Shown here one piece after another: positions 1 to 9,919 of a stretch of DNA of 64,000 nucleotides (position 1 is the stretch's first letter; each line of letters opens with the position of its first letter). The stretch spans positions 42,229,883-42,293,882 of the forward strand of contig OZ024879.1 of assembly GCA_964017185.1 (NCBI GenBank), given 5' to 3'. Origin of the DNA: Rugalucina vietnamica (taxonomy: Eukaryota; Mollusca; Bivalvia; Lucinida; Lucinidae). A program made the position numbers and the translations under genes. Under the pieces are notes generated by a model. That model was given only the letters and a program-made list of their open reading frames with translations, did not search any database and was not told where the DNA came from.

Positions 1-45
1 TGTTTTGTGCCTGCATGATGCTTAACTATGTTTTTATTTCCACAG

Positions 46-130
46 CTAACAAGTTCACGTGTGACAGTGGTATAGTGATGATGTCTTCTTTTTGGTCGTG
101 ATGTAAGGCCTTCAGATCCCATATTATCTG
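46..130 (+). other. Candidate short exon flanked by splice signals
   Basis: A pyrimidine-rich tract ending in CACAG stands just before this stretch and GTAAGC follows it, so it has the outline of an 85-bp internal exon. One frame is open for about 17 codons from the acceptor and then meets TGA, so it could be a terminal coding exon or an untranslated exon. No protein family is recognised. Confidence 0.22.
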
Positions 131-405
131 GTAAGCCAAATATTGTATTTTTGCCATTTTTGAATTATCAAATAAGGGAGATAATCACTACACTGCACCG
201 GTCTGTGGAATACGGTTTTATTTCATAAACAGTAAGCAATGATCAGGAAATGTAAAGTAATATTGTGTTTTATTTTATCGTAAACATATTTTTAACGTAA
301 ACGGGTCATCTTTGATTGTTTCACAAGAAATAGGCAATATTTTGTATGTTTGAAGATGCTGAATGTAAGATTTACATTGTTTCATTATAATTTTGATGTA
401 CAGTT

Positions 406-528
406 AGTGTGAGCCTCAATTTTCATGTATTTTGAGTGTTTATTGTGTTTTACACAATATGCCATTGTATCACACACAATGTGCCGTTGTGTCACACACA
501 ATTTTTGGTTTGGGCTCACTCAGTGTCT
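406..528. repeat. 22-bp tandem repeat within an inverted pair
   Basis: Two near-identical 22-bp units (452-473 and 474-495, consensus ACACAATRTGCCRTTGTRTC followed by AC) and a partial third unit lie between TGTGAGCC near 408 and its complement GGCTCACT near 515. The inverted flanks suggest a small foldback element, or part of the LTR that should precede the primer site at 780. Confidence 0.5.
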
Positions 529-710
529 AATTTATGTGCTACATTTTATTGCACATAATTTGGATACTGTGGGAGACCATTAGTTATTCAGCATGATATT
601 ATAGCATTGTATAATTATCGTTTCAGGGCCTGTGTGTTCAGTGTGCTGTTATTAAGAGATTAGACTAAACTTAACTTCTCATCATTCTGTGAATACAAGT
701 CATCTGACAG

Positions 711-797
711 AATAAATAGGATGAACCCACGACCAGACTTGTGTCTTAGTAAACCCCCCAAAACACCAGTCTGCCACAATGGCGCCCAACGTGGGGC
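711..797 (+). promoter_or_regulatory. LTR retrotransposon primer binding site and upstream polyadenylation signal
   Basis: Positions 780-797 read TGGCGCCCAACGTGGGGC, complementary to the 3' end of a lysine tRNA as used by several retroelements to prime minus-strand synthesis. AATAAA at 711-716 lies 64 bases upstream, as expected for the R region of a 5' LTR. The LTR should therefore end at about 779. I could not find its second copy in the window, so its start is undefined. Confidence 0.65.
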
Positions 798-798
798 A

Positions 799-894
799 GT
801 GACCTGGAAACCAACGTGGATAGTGACCTGGAAACCAACGTGGATAGTGACCTGGAAACCAACGTGGATAGTGACCTGGAAACCAACGTGTATA
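799..894 (+). repeat. 24-bp tandem repeat, four units, immediately after the primer site
   Basis: Four head-to-tail copies of GTGACCTGGAAACCAACGTG plus GATA begin at 799, 823, 847 and 871. The last carries one change (GTGTATA). The unit contains CCAACGTGG, which echoes the primer binding site directly upstream, so the array probably arose by slippage during reverse transcription or replication of the leader. Confidence 0.9.
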
Positions 895-930
895 GTGATG
901 TGGATACCGACTTATTTCCCCTCCCCTGCC

Positions 931-1046
931 CATCAAGATAGTGACTTATGCTTCTGCCCCATCAAAATAGTGACTTATTCCCCTGCCCCATCAAGATAGT
1001 GACTTATTCCCCTGCCCCATCAAGATAGTGACTTATTTCCCTCAGC
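931..1046 (+). repeat. 29-bp tandem repeat, four units
   Basis: Units beginning CATCAAGATAGTGACTTAT start at 931, 960, 989 and 1018. They share the TAGTGAC core with the 24-bp array upstream but have a different period. This is leader sequence of the Gypsy-type element. Confidence 0.88.
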
Positions 1047-3090
1047 AAGACAGTAACAATTATCCCTCAGTGTGACTGACTAGCTAGCTTTGAGTTAGTG
1101 CTCTATTATTATCCTCAAGAAACACTTCGTACCCCATCCCCATCCAAAGTGCATTCTGAGGATCAACAGTTTACATTGAATAACTTTCTCCGAGTGAATT
1201 CTGATGAGTGACTCGATTCCGAATCCAACTGCGATTCCTGTGACATTGAATGGTGATACTGTGTCAAGACATTTCTTCAGTGTAGCAACACAAGACATTT
1301 ATATACAGTGTAGTGATTTGTCAATAAAAGTCAGAAGACTTCAAGAGTAAGGTATTGTAAAGTAGCAAATGATAAGAAATATTATTTTGTCATATTTTTG
1401 AACATGAGACAGATCTCGGTAAATGCCTGTAGTGGCGGTGAAATATTGTAAACTCAAATTGTAGTCCGAAAGTTTGCATGACACGTCACAATGCACAGAT
1501 CTGTCGGTGAAGTTCTTCTGGGTGCTTGCGGCTCATAATATCACTGTTTTCGGTGTAGGTTATTTAATATGTCAGACTAAAGTCATATCTTCTAGCCAGA
1601 TTAGTTTCTAAATCAAATAAGTTTAAAGCAAATTGTTGCTTCTTTCAGTGATTTTTGTCTAACATTTATTAAATGTATGTCACATTCTAACTAGCAGCAA
1701 CATAATGGTATAAGTCAATTTCAAGGTGGTGGTCTAACATTTCTAGGTGCATGATATCTCTAAGATCAGCATAAAATAGACCGTCCTTTTCGATATAAAA
1801 TTCTGATTTCAAAGAAGAAAATCATGTAATTTAGATTTGTAGAAAATATTGAAAAATTTGAACAGCCACATTTTGACATTTTCAGCCAATTTAGCAATAT
1901 GCAGTCTGTCTGAAATCTAAATTAGATTATCTCCCCTTCATTAGTATTTTGAAGTTACAGTGACAAAATAATCTGTCATAATAGTTTGATTCTTTGCGCA
2001 ATTAGCCTATCAGTCTGATACATTATTGTTTTGAGCAAATTCCTGCATTCAGTTGTCTCCCTTAGACTATACATAGCTATTGAATTCCATTAACATTCTA
2101 GTTTTTGAACCCCAATGGTCCAATCCCTTTCATAGTTCAGCTACTGAGTGATCATGTTTTCATATTGATATCAACAAGAAGACACTGACAGTGCCTTAGA
2201 GTCAAGGAATTAATCACTATTTCTTTTTAGAGTTACTTATGCTCATTTTGCCTTTGTTTAACAATAATGAGTACATGTTTTCAGGTTTTGCTGCTGAAAA
2301 TTTGATTTAGACTTTCTGATTTGTGAAAGTATTTGCAGATTAGGCACTGCACTTTAATTTTCTTGCAATTGAAACTGAAGCATTCAAGATATTAGATTTT
2401 TTTTTTCCCTGAAATTTCTTTACAGAGTTTGACCTAATTACTCTTGACATTTGACCTACATAGGTTGTTGACTGTTATAGAATAGTAGTAGTGTGAAGTT
2501 GAGTTACTTACATGTACATTGCTACTTGCATTTTACTTCAGTGAGTTACATACTGTAATAATCATCAACATTGTCGAAGAATTATAGATTCTCAAAATTG
2601 GTACAAATCTAACATTAGGTCCTCAATCACATTACTTAGCATTTATTAGACACAATCAAATTATACAGAGACAGATTGAAGATTCTTTTTCTAAAGTGAA
2701 AGCTTTGGTACTTGATGACAATCATACTTGAGATCCTCTTTGTATCAAATTCAAGTACTAATCTACCATAGGGCCCATTTCTAAAATTGAACAAATCTTT
2801 TGTTAGCCTTCAATTAGTTTTCAGCTTTGAATTTGTCTGAAATATTTTCAGGTTTAGGAGTTATTCATTTCAGGTTTTGTTAATCTGGACATTGGTTATT
2901 TCAGGAATTTATAACAATTTCAGGTTGCAGCAAATGTACTCCTAGATTAATATTTTGATTCAATTTCAAACATTGCCTAGCAATTTTGTCGTTATTACTT
3001 TAAAGTTGATGCCGTCATAAGTGAGCGTTACAAATTATAAGTAGAGATTACAATTACGATTAATTTCGACGGGTTCTAAACATTCTAGAT
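1047..3090. other. AT-rich leader or intergenic stretch without genes
   Basis: No frame of convincing length or composition is seen on either strand. If the primer site at 780 belongs to the gag gene at 4419, this is an unusually long leader and probably contains an unrecognised insertion. Confidence 0.4.
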
Positions 3091-3590
3091 TACAAGTACT
3101 AGCTTTCGTAAATACTTACTGTACAAGTACTCATTTTTATAAAAGATCTTTCAAGGTGTCATCAGTAACAAGTACTAGCTTTTATAAATAGTTGATGTAC
3201 AAGTATTCACTTTTATAAAATATTATTCAAGGTTATCGGTTACAAGTACTGGCTTTTGCATAAAATTAGTTTACAAGTATTCACTTTAATAAAAAGTTAT
3301 TCACGGTCATAGATTACAAGTTCTGACTTTTATAAAAGTCTACAAGTATTGACTTTTGTAAAAGGTTATAGCCTACAAGAATTGACTTTGTAAAAGATCA
3401 GTCTACAAGTATTGGCTTATATAAAAGATCATAGCATTCAAGTACTGACGTTTATAAAAGGTCACAGTAATAACTTCACGTAACATTCGACTCTACAAGT
3501 ACTTACTTTTCAAAAAGTTGTTCATACAAGTACTTTTTTTAAAAAAAAGTATCATATAGTACGATTCCCACATACAAGTACAGTCTTTTA
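3091..3590 (+). repeat. Degenerate tandem repeat with TACAAGTAYT-ACTTTTATAAAA core
   Basis: At least twelve imperfect units of about 35 to 55 bp repeat the pattern TACAAGTA, a short spacer, CTTTTATAAAAG and a variable tail. The TATAAAA in each unit is a conserved part of the repeat, and whether it functions as a promoter cannot be judged. It lies between the primer site and gag. Confidence 0.75.
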
Positions 3591-4418
3591 TTAAAGATAA
3601 TTTGATATTACGTCTTATAGTTTATGATTATTTAATTCAATTAATTTTGAAGTTGCTAGACCCTTGGGAACTTAGTCAAATTATTACATACATACTATTC
3701 AAGACCTTTCAGTAATTTCACGGAACATAATAAAGCTTTCAAATTTGTATTAACACTTTGATATTACTCAAGTTATTTTTTTTTCTCAATTGACATCCCA
3801 GCCGTGAACTTAAATTTTGTTCCCCCGAATAAACTACCCGAATGTGTTTGTACTTCGCCGGTTTATTTTTATGCGGCTATTTTGTACAGTGAAACAGTGA
3901 ATCGGACACTTATTTTTGAATTGATGAAATGTGAATGGAAATATCGTGATTGTAAAATTTGAAAAGTGAAAAGTGCTACTGTGTGAATTGAAATGGACAA
4001 TTCTGATATTGATGTTGGTGGAGTTGTGATATATTGAAGTATATCGTGAATACTGATGTAAAGTAATAGTACAGATTAAAAGAAATACTTCGTAGGTTAT
4101 AAGTACAGTAAGGAAGTAAGTATAATGCATATTTAGTTTTCAATTATTGGTGTGAATATTTCGAGACTGTTCGAATATTAGTCAATTCCAATTAAAATAA
4201 CACACATCACAGAAGTGATAAAAGTGTTTCTATAGAATCAAACTAAAAAAAGTTGTGTGAATGTGTTGGAATATATATGGAAGAGAATTAACTTGTGACT
4301 ACATTGAATCAGTGTTGATCTACTTTTGACAGTGACATTTTAATAAATAAATAAATAGTCAGTCTTTGATGTTAATATTATAATTCATTAGAGAGGGAAT
4401 AACTGTAAAATAAACAAG

Positions 4419-5483
4419 ATGGCGGCAAAGGCACCTACTAAAGATGAGGTGACAGAACATGAGTTGAGGCTTATAGGGGCGATGAGGGACTTGAAGATAA
4501 AACCCGAGAAAGTTGAAACTACAGAAGAGCTAGAGAAATTCATGAAAGACTATGACAAAGATGGAACAGTGAGACATCAGCTACCCAGGCTATCAATATT
4601 CTATGGAGAAGATGGTAAGGGAGAGGTTGGATTCCAAACATGGAAATATGAAATACTGTGCTTACAAGAGGAGAAAAAATATCCAGAAGACCAAATATTG
4701 TTGGCAATAAGACGTTCTGCAAAGGGTGAAGCAGCAAATATTCTACGGAGACTTGGTGTCAAAGCAAGTGTGAAATTTTTTTTAAAGAAGTCCAGTAGTT
4801 CCTTTGGTGAAATAGACTCGCCTGAACTAATCATGAAAAAATTCTATGCAATAGAGCAGAAACCAACAGAATCATTAGTTACCTATGCTGCAAGAGTTGA
4901 AGAGTTATTTGCTCAAGCTGTGGAAGTCAAAGCGTTAAATCCGTCTCAAGAGGGCATTCTCAAGAATGTTTTTTATCAAGGACTTAGGCAGCCTTTAAAA
5001 CAATGTGGAAATTTGAAATTTGAAACAATATGTGATTATGATAGATTTAAAATAGAAATGCGAAAGATTGAGAGTGACCTTGAGGCATCATCAGTTAAAG
5101 AGAAGGACAGTGCTAAATGTAGTGCCATAAATCAGAGACCAGATTCAGATAGACAGGATATGAAAGAAATGAAAGACCTGTTAAAGGAAATGAATGAAAA
5201 GATCAAAACACTAGAAGAGCAACAGAGAAATCAAGACCACTTCATACCAAGAGGAGCAGGAGGATACAGAGGTCCAAGACATTATAGAGGGAATTATCAC
5301 AACAGAGGAGGTTTTAACAATAGAGGAACATTTCCAAGAGGAAGAGGACAGTACAGACCAACTAGACCAACAGGATCGACAACCTTCAGACCTGCTGCGC
5401 CAACATACAACCGTGATAAATTCACTTGCTATTCTTGTGGAAAAGAAGGCCATAAGGCTCGTGATTGTCCGGGAAACGAATAA
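4419..5483 (+). CDS. gag: Gag polyprotein of a Ty3/Gypsy-type LTR retrotransposon
   Basis: An intact 354-residue structural protein expected to form the particle that packages the element's RNA. The start ATG (ACAAGATGGCG) is the first in frame and opens a long charged N-terminal region. Residues about 60 to 215 resemble the retrotransposon gag/PNMA capsid fold, with a conserved aromatic and leucine-rich core (LPRLSIFYGE near 50). A coiled-coil-like stretch near 250 and an Arg/Gly-rich nucleic-acid-binding segment near 285 to 335 lead to one CCHC zinc knuckle, CYSCGKEGHKARDC, at the extreme C-terminus. The stop lies inside the overlap with the protease frame, so expression of the enzymes probably needs a -1 frameshift. 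No inactivating mutation is visible, although the pol that should serve it is deleted. Confidence 0.85.
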   Translation: MAAKAPTKDEVTEHELRLIGAMRDLKIKPEKVETTEELEKFMKDYDKDGTVRHQLPRLSIFYGEDGKGEVGFQTWKYEILCLQEEKKYPEDQILLAIRRSAKGEAANILRRLGVKASVKFFLKKSSSSFGEIDSPELIMKKFYAIEQKPTESLVTYAARVEELFAQAVEVKALNPSQEGILKNVFYQGLRQPLKQCGNLKFETICDYDRFKIEMRKIESDLEASSVKEKDSAKCSAINQRPDSDRQDMKEMKDLLKEMNEKIKTLEEQQRNQDHFIPRGAGGYRGPRHYRGNYHNRGGFNNRGTFPRGRGQYRPTRPTGSTTFRPAAPTYNRDKFTCYSCGKEGHKARDCPGNE

Positions 5484-7021
5484 GTGCTGCTGTGACAGGG
5501 CCTGATGGTGGCACTTACAGTCAAGAAGATAACAATGGTCCTAACTTAGGTGGCAAACCAAATGAAACAACAGTGTTTCTTGATAACATAGAAGTTCAAT
5601 CACTTTTAGATACAGGTTCATGTATAAGTAGTATAGGTCAATCATTTTATGAAAAGAATTTAAGCCACCTTCCTCTACATCCTGTGTCAGAAATTCTTAA
5701 GGTTGAATGTGCAGATGGTGAACAGCTATCATACCTTGGCTTAATCAAGACAGTGTTGACATCTCCTGGAATTCCCAACTGTGAAGAACAACCTTGCTTA
5801 TTTTTAATTGTTCCTGACACCAGTTATAATTTAAAAGTACCAGTGTTGATTGGCACCAACATTCTAGATGAGATTGCAGAGAAGTACAAGACAGCACATG
5901 GAGAAAGGTACTTACAGACAGGAAATTTTCAGACTCCATGGTACTTAAGTTTGCGGTGTTTAGCAATAAGACAGCGTGAATTAAAGAAAAACAAAAATAG
6001 CATTGCTATTGTCAGGTGTGCTGAAACTTCTAGAATTATTATAGGTCCTAATCAGACAGTCAATGTGAAAGGATCATTGGACAGGAAGCTGGAATTTAAT
6101 CCAACTTGTGCATTGATACAAGAGTGCCAAGAATCTTCATTGCCAGATTTTATTGATGTAACACCTTCTGTAATACAATACAATTATAAGGAAAACAATG
6201 AAGTGAATGTGAGTCTGTCAAATTTAACAACAAATTCTGTCACTATATCACCCAAAGAGGTACTGTGTGAAGTGCAACCGGTTACGGTAGATGAATCTGT
6301 GTTTGATAAAATTGAAAATGAGTCTACAAAGAAAATATTTGAGGAAATACACATTGATTCAAAACTTCCATCTGAGCAAAGGGAACGTGTAGAGGCTCTT
6401 CTCAAGAAACATGTTGATGTGTTTTCTAAGACCGATACAGATATTGGTGATTGTGATTTCATTAAACACCGAATAGATCTCATTGATGATACTCCATTTA
6501 AACAGAGACACAGACGCATACCACCAGCTATGATTGATGAAGTAAGGAAACACATTGAGGAGCTACTATCAAACGGAGTCAACTATCTAGTATTCTTTCC
6601 CATTCTGAGCAGAAGGCATGATGAAGATGCAGATGACAAATGGATCAACATACGTTGGGGACAGGGACAGGTTGAAACACTTGAAGAAGCGAGAGAAGTC
6701 AGCGATCACACTGAAACCGTCTTGAATGAATTAAAACCAGTCTTGGAGAGTTTGAAAAGAGAGAAGAACGATGCTACAGCTGTATTTGGAAGTCACGTAT
6801 GGATCTCCAATTATGAGTTAAAAAAAAAACACAAGTTTAGAGCATTTAAAGAAGAAGATTGTCATGGGCTTCATACACAATATGTCAAATGCACGGGGAC
6901 GGGAAATGGTATCCAGCTTATTCGAGGAATTGTTACCACACTGCACAGTTACTTCCATGGGGGGAGGAGCCACAAACGATCCCGCTGTGAGGAAAATATT
7001 CTTCATACCCATCTTTACTAA
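5465..7021 (+). pseudogene. pol: Protease and truncated pol of the Gypsy-type element
   Basis: This frame overlaps gag by 19 bases in the -1 register. Near residue 50 it carries the aspartic protease signature LLDTGSCISSIG. The frame then runs through a linker and enters the N-terminal edge of a Gypsy reverse transcriptase (FKQRHRRIPP and a following EELLSNGV). After about 6582 the family similarity stops. Roughly 145 in-frame codons of unrecognised sequence follow instead of the reverse transcriptase palm, RNase H and integrase. The catalytic YxDD box is absent, so the element cannot replicate alone. The unfamiliar tail may be a chance open frame at a deletion junction or captured sequence. 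Confidence 0.78.
5471..5477 (+). promoter_or_regulatory. -1 ribosomal frameshift slippery heptamer GGGAAAC
   Basis: In the gag frame the bases fall as G GGA AAC, the X XXY YYZ arrangement required for -1 slippage. They lie two codons before the gag stop at 5481-5483. Slipping back one base continues directly into the protease frame, which reaches an Asp-Thr-Gly active site. No pseudoknot was folded, so a stimulator is only presumed. Confidence 0.72.
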
Positions 7022-7050
7022 CAGCAGCCCAGAAATTTCGCCAGAGGGAA

Positions 7051-7331
7051 CACCTGTTACATTTGGCGCCCAACGTAAAATGACCCATCCAATGGCTCGG
7101 AGCACATCCGTGTCGAATTTAGGTTCGTGAATGTCTAATTGAGATTCGGGGACGAATCTAAAATGGAGGGGGAATATGTAGTAGTGCTAGGTATAATACA
7201 CACTTGTATCGCCTTGCGGTACAAGCCGGCTTTTACAGCGACGCAATAGAGTGTTGGATTAGCACGCAGGAGACCCTGGTTCGATCCTCGGTCGGGGCGA
7301 AAAGATTATTTGCATCTTTTCACCTGTTACA
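7051..7331 (+). mobile_element. LTR element remnant: primer site, polypurine tract and 155-bp 3' LTR
   Basis: Positions 7051-7061 (CACCTGTTACA) repeat the last 11 bases of the LTR at 7321-7331. They are followed by TGGCGCCCAACGT at 7064-7076, so they look like the tip of a 5' LTR joined to its primer site. Only about 115 bases later a polypurine tract (7161-7174, AAATGGAGGGGGAA) leads to an LTR that starts TGTA (7177) and ends TACA (7331). A GATTCGGGGACGAATC palindrome precedes the tract. Inside the LTR, GGTTCGATCC at 7278-7287 is a tRNA-like B box. This is either an internally deleted element or a very small TRIM-like one. Confidence 0.6.
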
Positions 7332-8280
7332 GAATAACTAGGTTACCGCGGGCTAGGCGCAGAGCCTTCTTCTTCTTCTTCTTCCAAAGCCTTGTCCAAC
7401 CTCTGGACAAGGAGATCCAACGTATGCTGCTGTTTTTGGAGTCGTTCAGACACCTTGGCCAGCTCATGTCTAACAACGATCACTGATGCGTAGTCCATTT
7501 TATTATTATTTTTTTTTCAATATAATGTTAAATTTATTGAAGTTCAAAGCAAAACTTCTGATTGTCGGAGTTGGGAGATCCTTTGGTATATATACGTTTC
7601 AGTTAAAGGATGAGGGGGGAAAAAAGATTCCCTTGGATGTAGGACGCTGACGTAAACATCATTTACTGGCAACACGTAGCAGGATGTTCTGATTTCTTTG
7701 CAAAACAAAATGTCATGGTGACGAAAGTCAGAAATATTCCCCCGGATTTCACTGAAAACGGAAGGCGAGAACAAGATACCCCATTGTCTCGGGGTGTCAT
7801 AATCTGCCACCTTTCGTCATATTGGTCGCTATCAATTGCTTGTCAAACCTGGATATCATTTTTCTTCCCATTCATATAAAACTATGACAAAAAGGTAGAT
7901 TTAAGATTATTATCAGGAATAGTAATTTTGACCTTAAATTTAAGTAAAAAAAAATCTATTCAATACGTGGTGAAAAAGACATCGTGTGACAAAACCCGAC
8001 TCCTATGATTCAGGATGGGACAAAATTAACACTAACCCATCGAGTGTTTCTAACAAATGTATATCAAAAAGGGGAAACGAAGTTGCGTTTGAAACAACAA
8101 GAAACCATGTTTACCATTCAAAATGACGATGTAACAACAACCATGTCAGTTAAAAATTGGCTGAACTTTGAAAAGTTCCTACCCGAGATGCGTCGTAAAC
8201 GTAAAACAGTTCCGCCTAACCAAATTGGTTTTTAACACGTATGAAAAAAATGACTACATCCTGCTTCCTTAAAGTCATAG
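7332..8280. other. Unassigned stretch with a CTT microsatellite
   Basis: A CTT run lies at 7366-7386. A minus-strand frame at 7544-7810 (88 codons) and a plus-strand frame at 8005-8235 are open, but neither has a recognisable motif or splice context. No function is proposed. Confidence 0.3.
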
Positions 8281-8288
8281 CCTGTCAG

Positions 8289-8312
8289 GGGTGGTGGTGG
8301 TGGTGGTGGTGG
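8289..8312 (+). repeat. GGT microsatellite
   Basis: A pure GGT run ending in a G tract, just upstream of a dispersed-repeat copy. Confidence 0.9.
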
Positions 8313-8327
8313 GGGGTGATATTGATG

Positions 8328-8530
8328 CTTAACGTTTCAGTTAACAGCAATGATCATGTCCGGACGTTGCCACCATTTAATGGGAAGTTTACTCAACATT
8401 TGGGTGTCATGAAAGGTAAAAGGTGCTCATAAGTATAACCACCGAACTAATCCAACAAGGCTTTACAAGTATGGATGGTTTGGCTAAACCACTTTTCCTG
8501 TCCAACTTTGAACCGAGATGTCAAAATCTA
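8328..8530 (+). repeat. Dispersed repeat family A, copy 1
   Basis: It shares with 44608-44895 the order GCTTAACGT, a GGTCATGTCSGGAC-like block, a TGGGAAGT or TGGGACTT block, ATATAACCA, and GTATGGATGGTTTG. It is diverged and has no coding capacity. Other copies are at 23455-23660, 47813-47965 and 48243-48435, all on the minus strand. Confidence 0.7.
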
Positions 8531-8554
8531 GGGCCCATGACGCAAATATCATTG

Positions 8555-8745
8555 TTCGAGAGGAGGGAAAAGACATTCTCCGCATTCTTGGCGCGCGAAA
8601 AAAAAATTGTAGGTCGGAGGAGGGTGAAGGACAGAGGAGGGAAAAGGTCAGATCAAGAGTACACATTACCCTCCTCACCGGTTCTGGCGGGAAAAAAAAT
8701 CTGGGTCAGAGGAGGGTAGGGAGGAGGGAAAGAGGGTAAACTGCT
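8555..8745 (+). repeat. Purine-rich GGAGGAGGG repeat tract
   Basis: About eight imperfect AGAGGAGGGAAA units lie on one strand, with an almost complete excess of purines over two 60-base stretches. Open frames here reflect the missing T-containing stop codons and are not genes. The tract could adopt triplex or other non-B structure. Confidence 0.65.
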
Positions 8746-8777
8746 CAGAGGGTGACTTACTCCACCTCCTATCATAC

Positions 8778-9149
8778 TATGATTACAGAAACTTAAGAAT
8801 AAACACACCGCTACAGATTGCGAGTCAAAATTTAACAAGTGTTAGCTTTCACAAAAAGCTCCGCGTCTCCACATACATTGTTTGATTTCATTTTCCATGT
8901 ATTAGCAATACCCAGAGAGGCATTTTGAAGACATTTCTGCATAGCTGATCAGCACAAATGGTGCTTCACAGGTATAATAAAAATCCCTCTTCTTCTTAAA
9001 TCCGAAATGTCAAGGTTCTAGCGGTTCTAGCCGTTGGTGTGGTACATGTACAGCCTCATTTGTGTCAGAACAGTTCGGAAACCATTTTTTTGGCTGGATT
9101 TTCGCCTAGGCAAAAAACAAAAGCGCTCCTTTATTTTTGCTATACAGAT
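8778..9149 (+). repeat. Dispersed repeat family B, copy 1
   Basis: Collinear and roughly 90% alike with 59521-59871: both contain GATTACAGAAACTTAAGAAT, a TCACAAAAAGCTC block, CTGATCAGCACAAATGG and CGCCTAGGCAAAAA. No intact frame. Parts recall the MITE at 47981-48219 (CTGATCAGC and a CTTCTTCTTAAATCCGAAAT-like block), so the two families may be related. Confidence 0.8.
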
Positions 9150-9306
9150 GATACAGCTTTTCTTCCACTTTCTCTTGCTGATGAGTTTTCCGGTTGAGGT
9201 TTCCATGTCCATGTATGTAGAAGTTGCTTAGGTAGTGATGTCATTTCAAGAAGTTGCTGTGCTGCTGAAGTACAATATTGCCGGCCTGGTCATATTTTAA
9301 AAATAG

Positions 9307-9755
9307 TGTAACAAACGAGGAACATTGTAAGAAAACGTTGTATTCTTAAAGGTTTTATTCTCTTCTTAGCAATGTACATTCACTGACAATATTGAGGCCC
9401 TACCAGGGGGGATCTTTGCTCCCTGCTCCCTAAAAAAATTGACCCTTCTCCCCAGCTCCCTGATTTGTTTTTCCTCAGCTCCCTGAAAGTTTTCTTCTTT
9501 TGCTCCCTAAAACCCCAAAATTATTTCAGCTGCTCCCCAAATCCCTTAAAATATTTACTAGTGCTCCCCAGCTCCCTGAAAATAAATGGCCCTTCTCCCT
9601 GAATCCCCAAAACACCTGGTAGGACCTCAATATTGCGCCATCGAAAACCGGAAAATGGAACCTCTCTCTCTCAGACTTTTGACACACTCATCGTTCTTAT
9701 CTCACCAGACTCGTGCAGCCCGCCAGCCTCGGGCAACGGTGTTCGTAGTGCTACA
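9307..9755 (-). repeat. 3' LTR of the SGNH element, enlarged by a MITE
   Basis: It matches the 161-bp LTR at 11561-11721 at both ends. It is interrupted by the MITE at 9387-9635 and about 30 extra bases after it. The clean LTR copy therefore gives the original length. Confidence 0.85.
9387..9635. mobile_element. MITE with CAATATTGAGG termini inserted in the LTR
   Basis: The left end reads CAATATTGAGGCCCTACCAG. The right end is its complement with a single C/T difference over 21 bases. The body consists of irregular GCTCCCT repeats spaced about 20 to 40 bases apart. AATATT is self-complementary, so it may be either the terminal repeat or a 6-bp target duplication. The insertion post-dates the LTR element, since the other LTR lacks it. 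Confidence 0.8.
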
Positions 9756-9919
9756 CTTACCCCCCTCTCAGGATTTAACATTAGCTACGTGGATGCAAAA
9801 TTCAAACATTAACATTACTGCACAAACTTAAATAGTTATAAAATATTTATTAAATCTTAGTTTATACCTCGACCCATTCAACTACACAAGAAACATCAAA
9901 GACGCCTTATGATCTCTTG

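Noticed and set aside
700..999. Overlapping frames on both strands (HYPRWFPG-like and VTWKPTWI-like repeats)
   Set aside because: They are translations of the 24-bp tandem repeat, whose period is a multiple of three, and have no other coding support.
799..1046. CRISPR-like array from regularly spaced repeats
   Set aside because: The 24- and 29-bp units are contiguous with no unique spacers, and they follow a retroelement primer site in a eukaryotic context.
7238..7301. Genuine tRNA gene
   Set aside because: There is a B box, but the T-stem pairs poorly, no convincing acceptor stem or anticodon arm forms, and it lies within an LTR.
7544..7810. Minus-strand 88-codon frame faintly like the start of a sulfotransferase
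   Set aside because: The resemblance is limited to a few residues around DFRHHDILF, with no PKSGT motif, so no call is made.
8423..8739. Plus-strand ORFs rich in Arg, Gly and Lys
   Set aside because: They arise from the purine-rich GGAGGAGGG tract, which cannot form stop codons readily.
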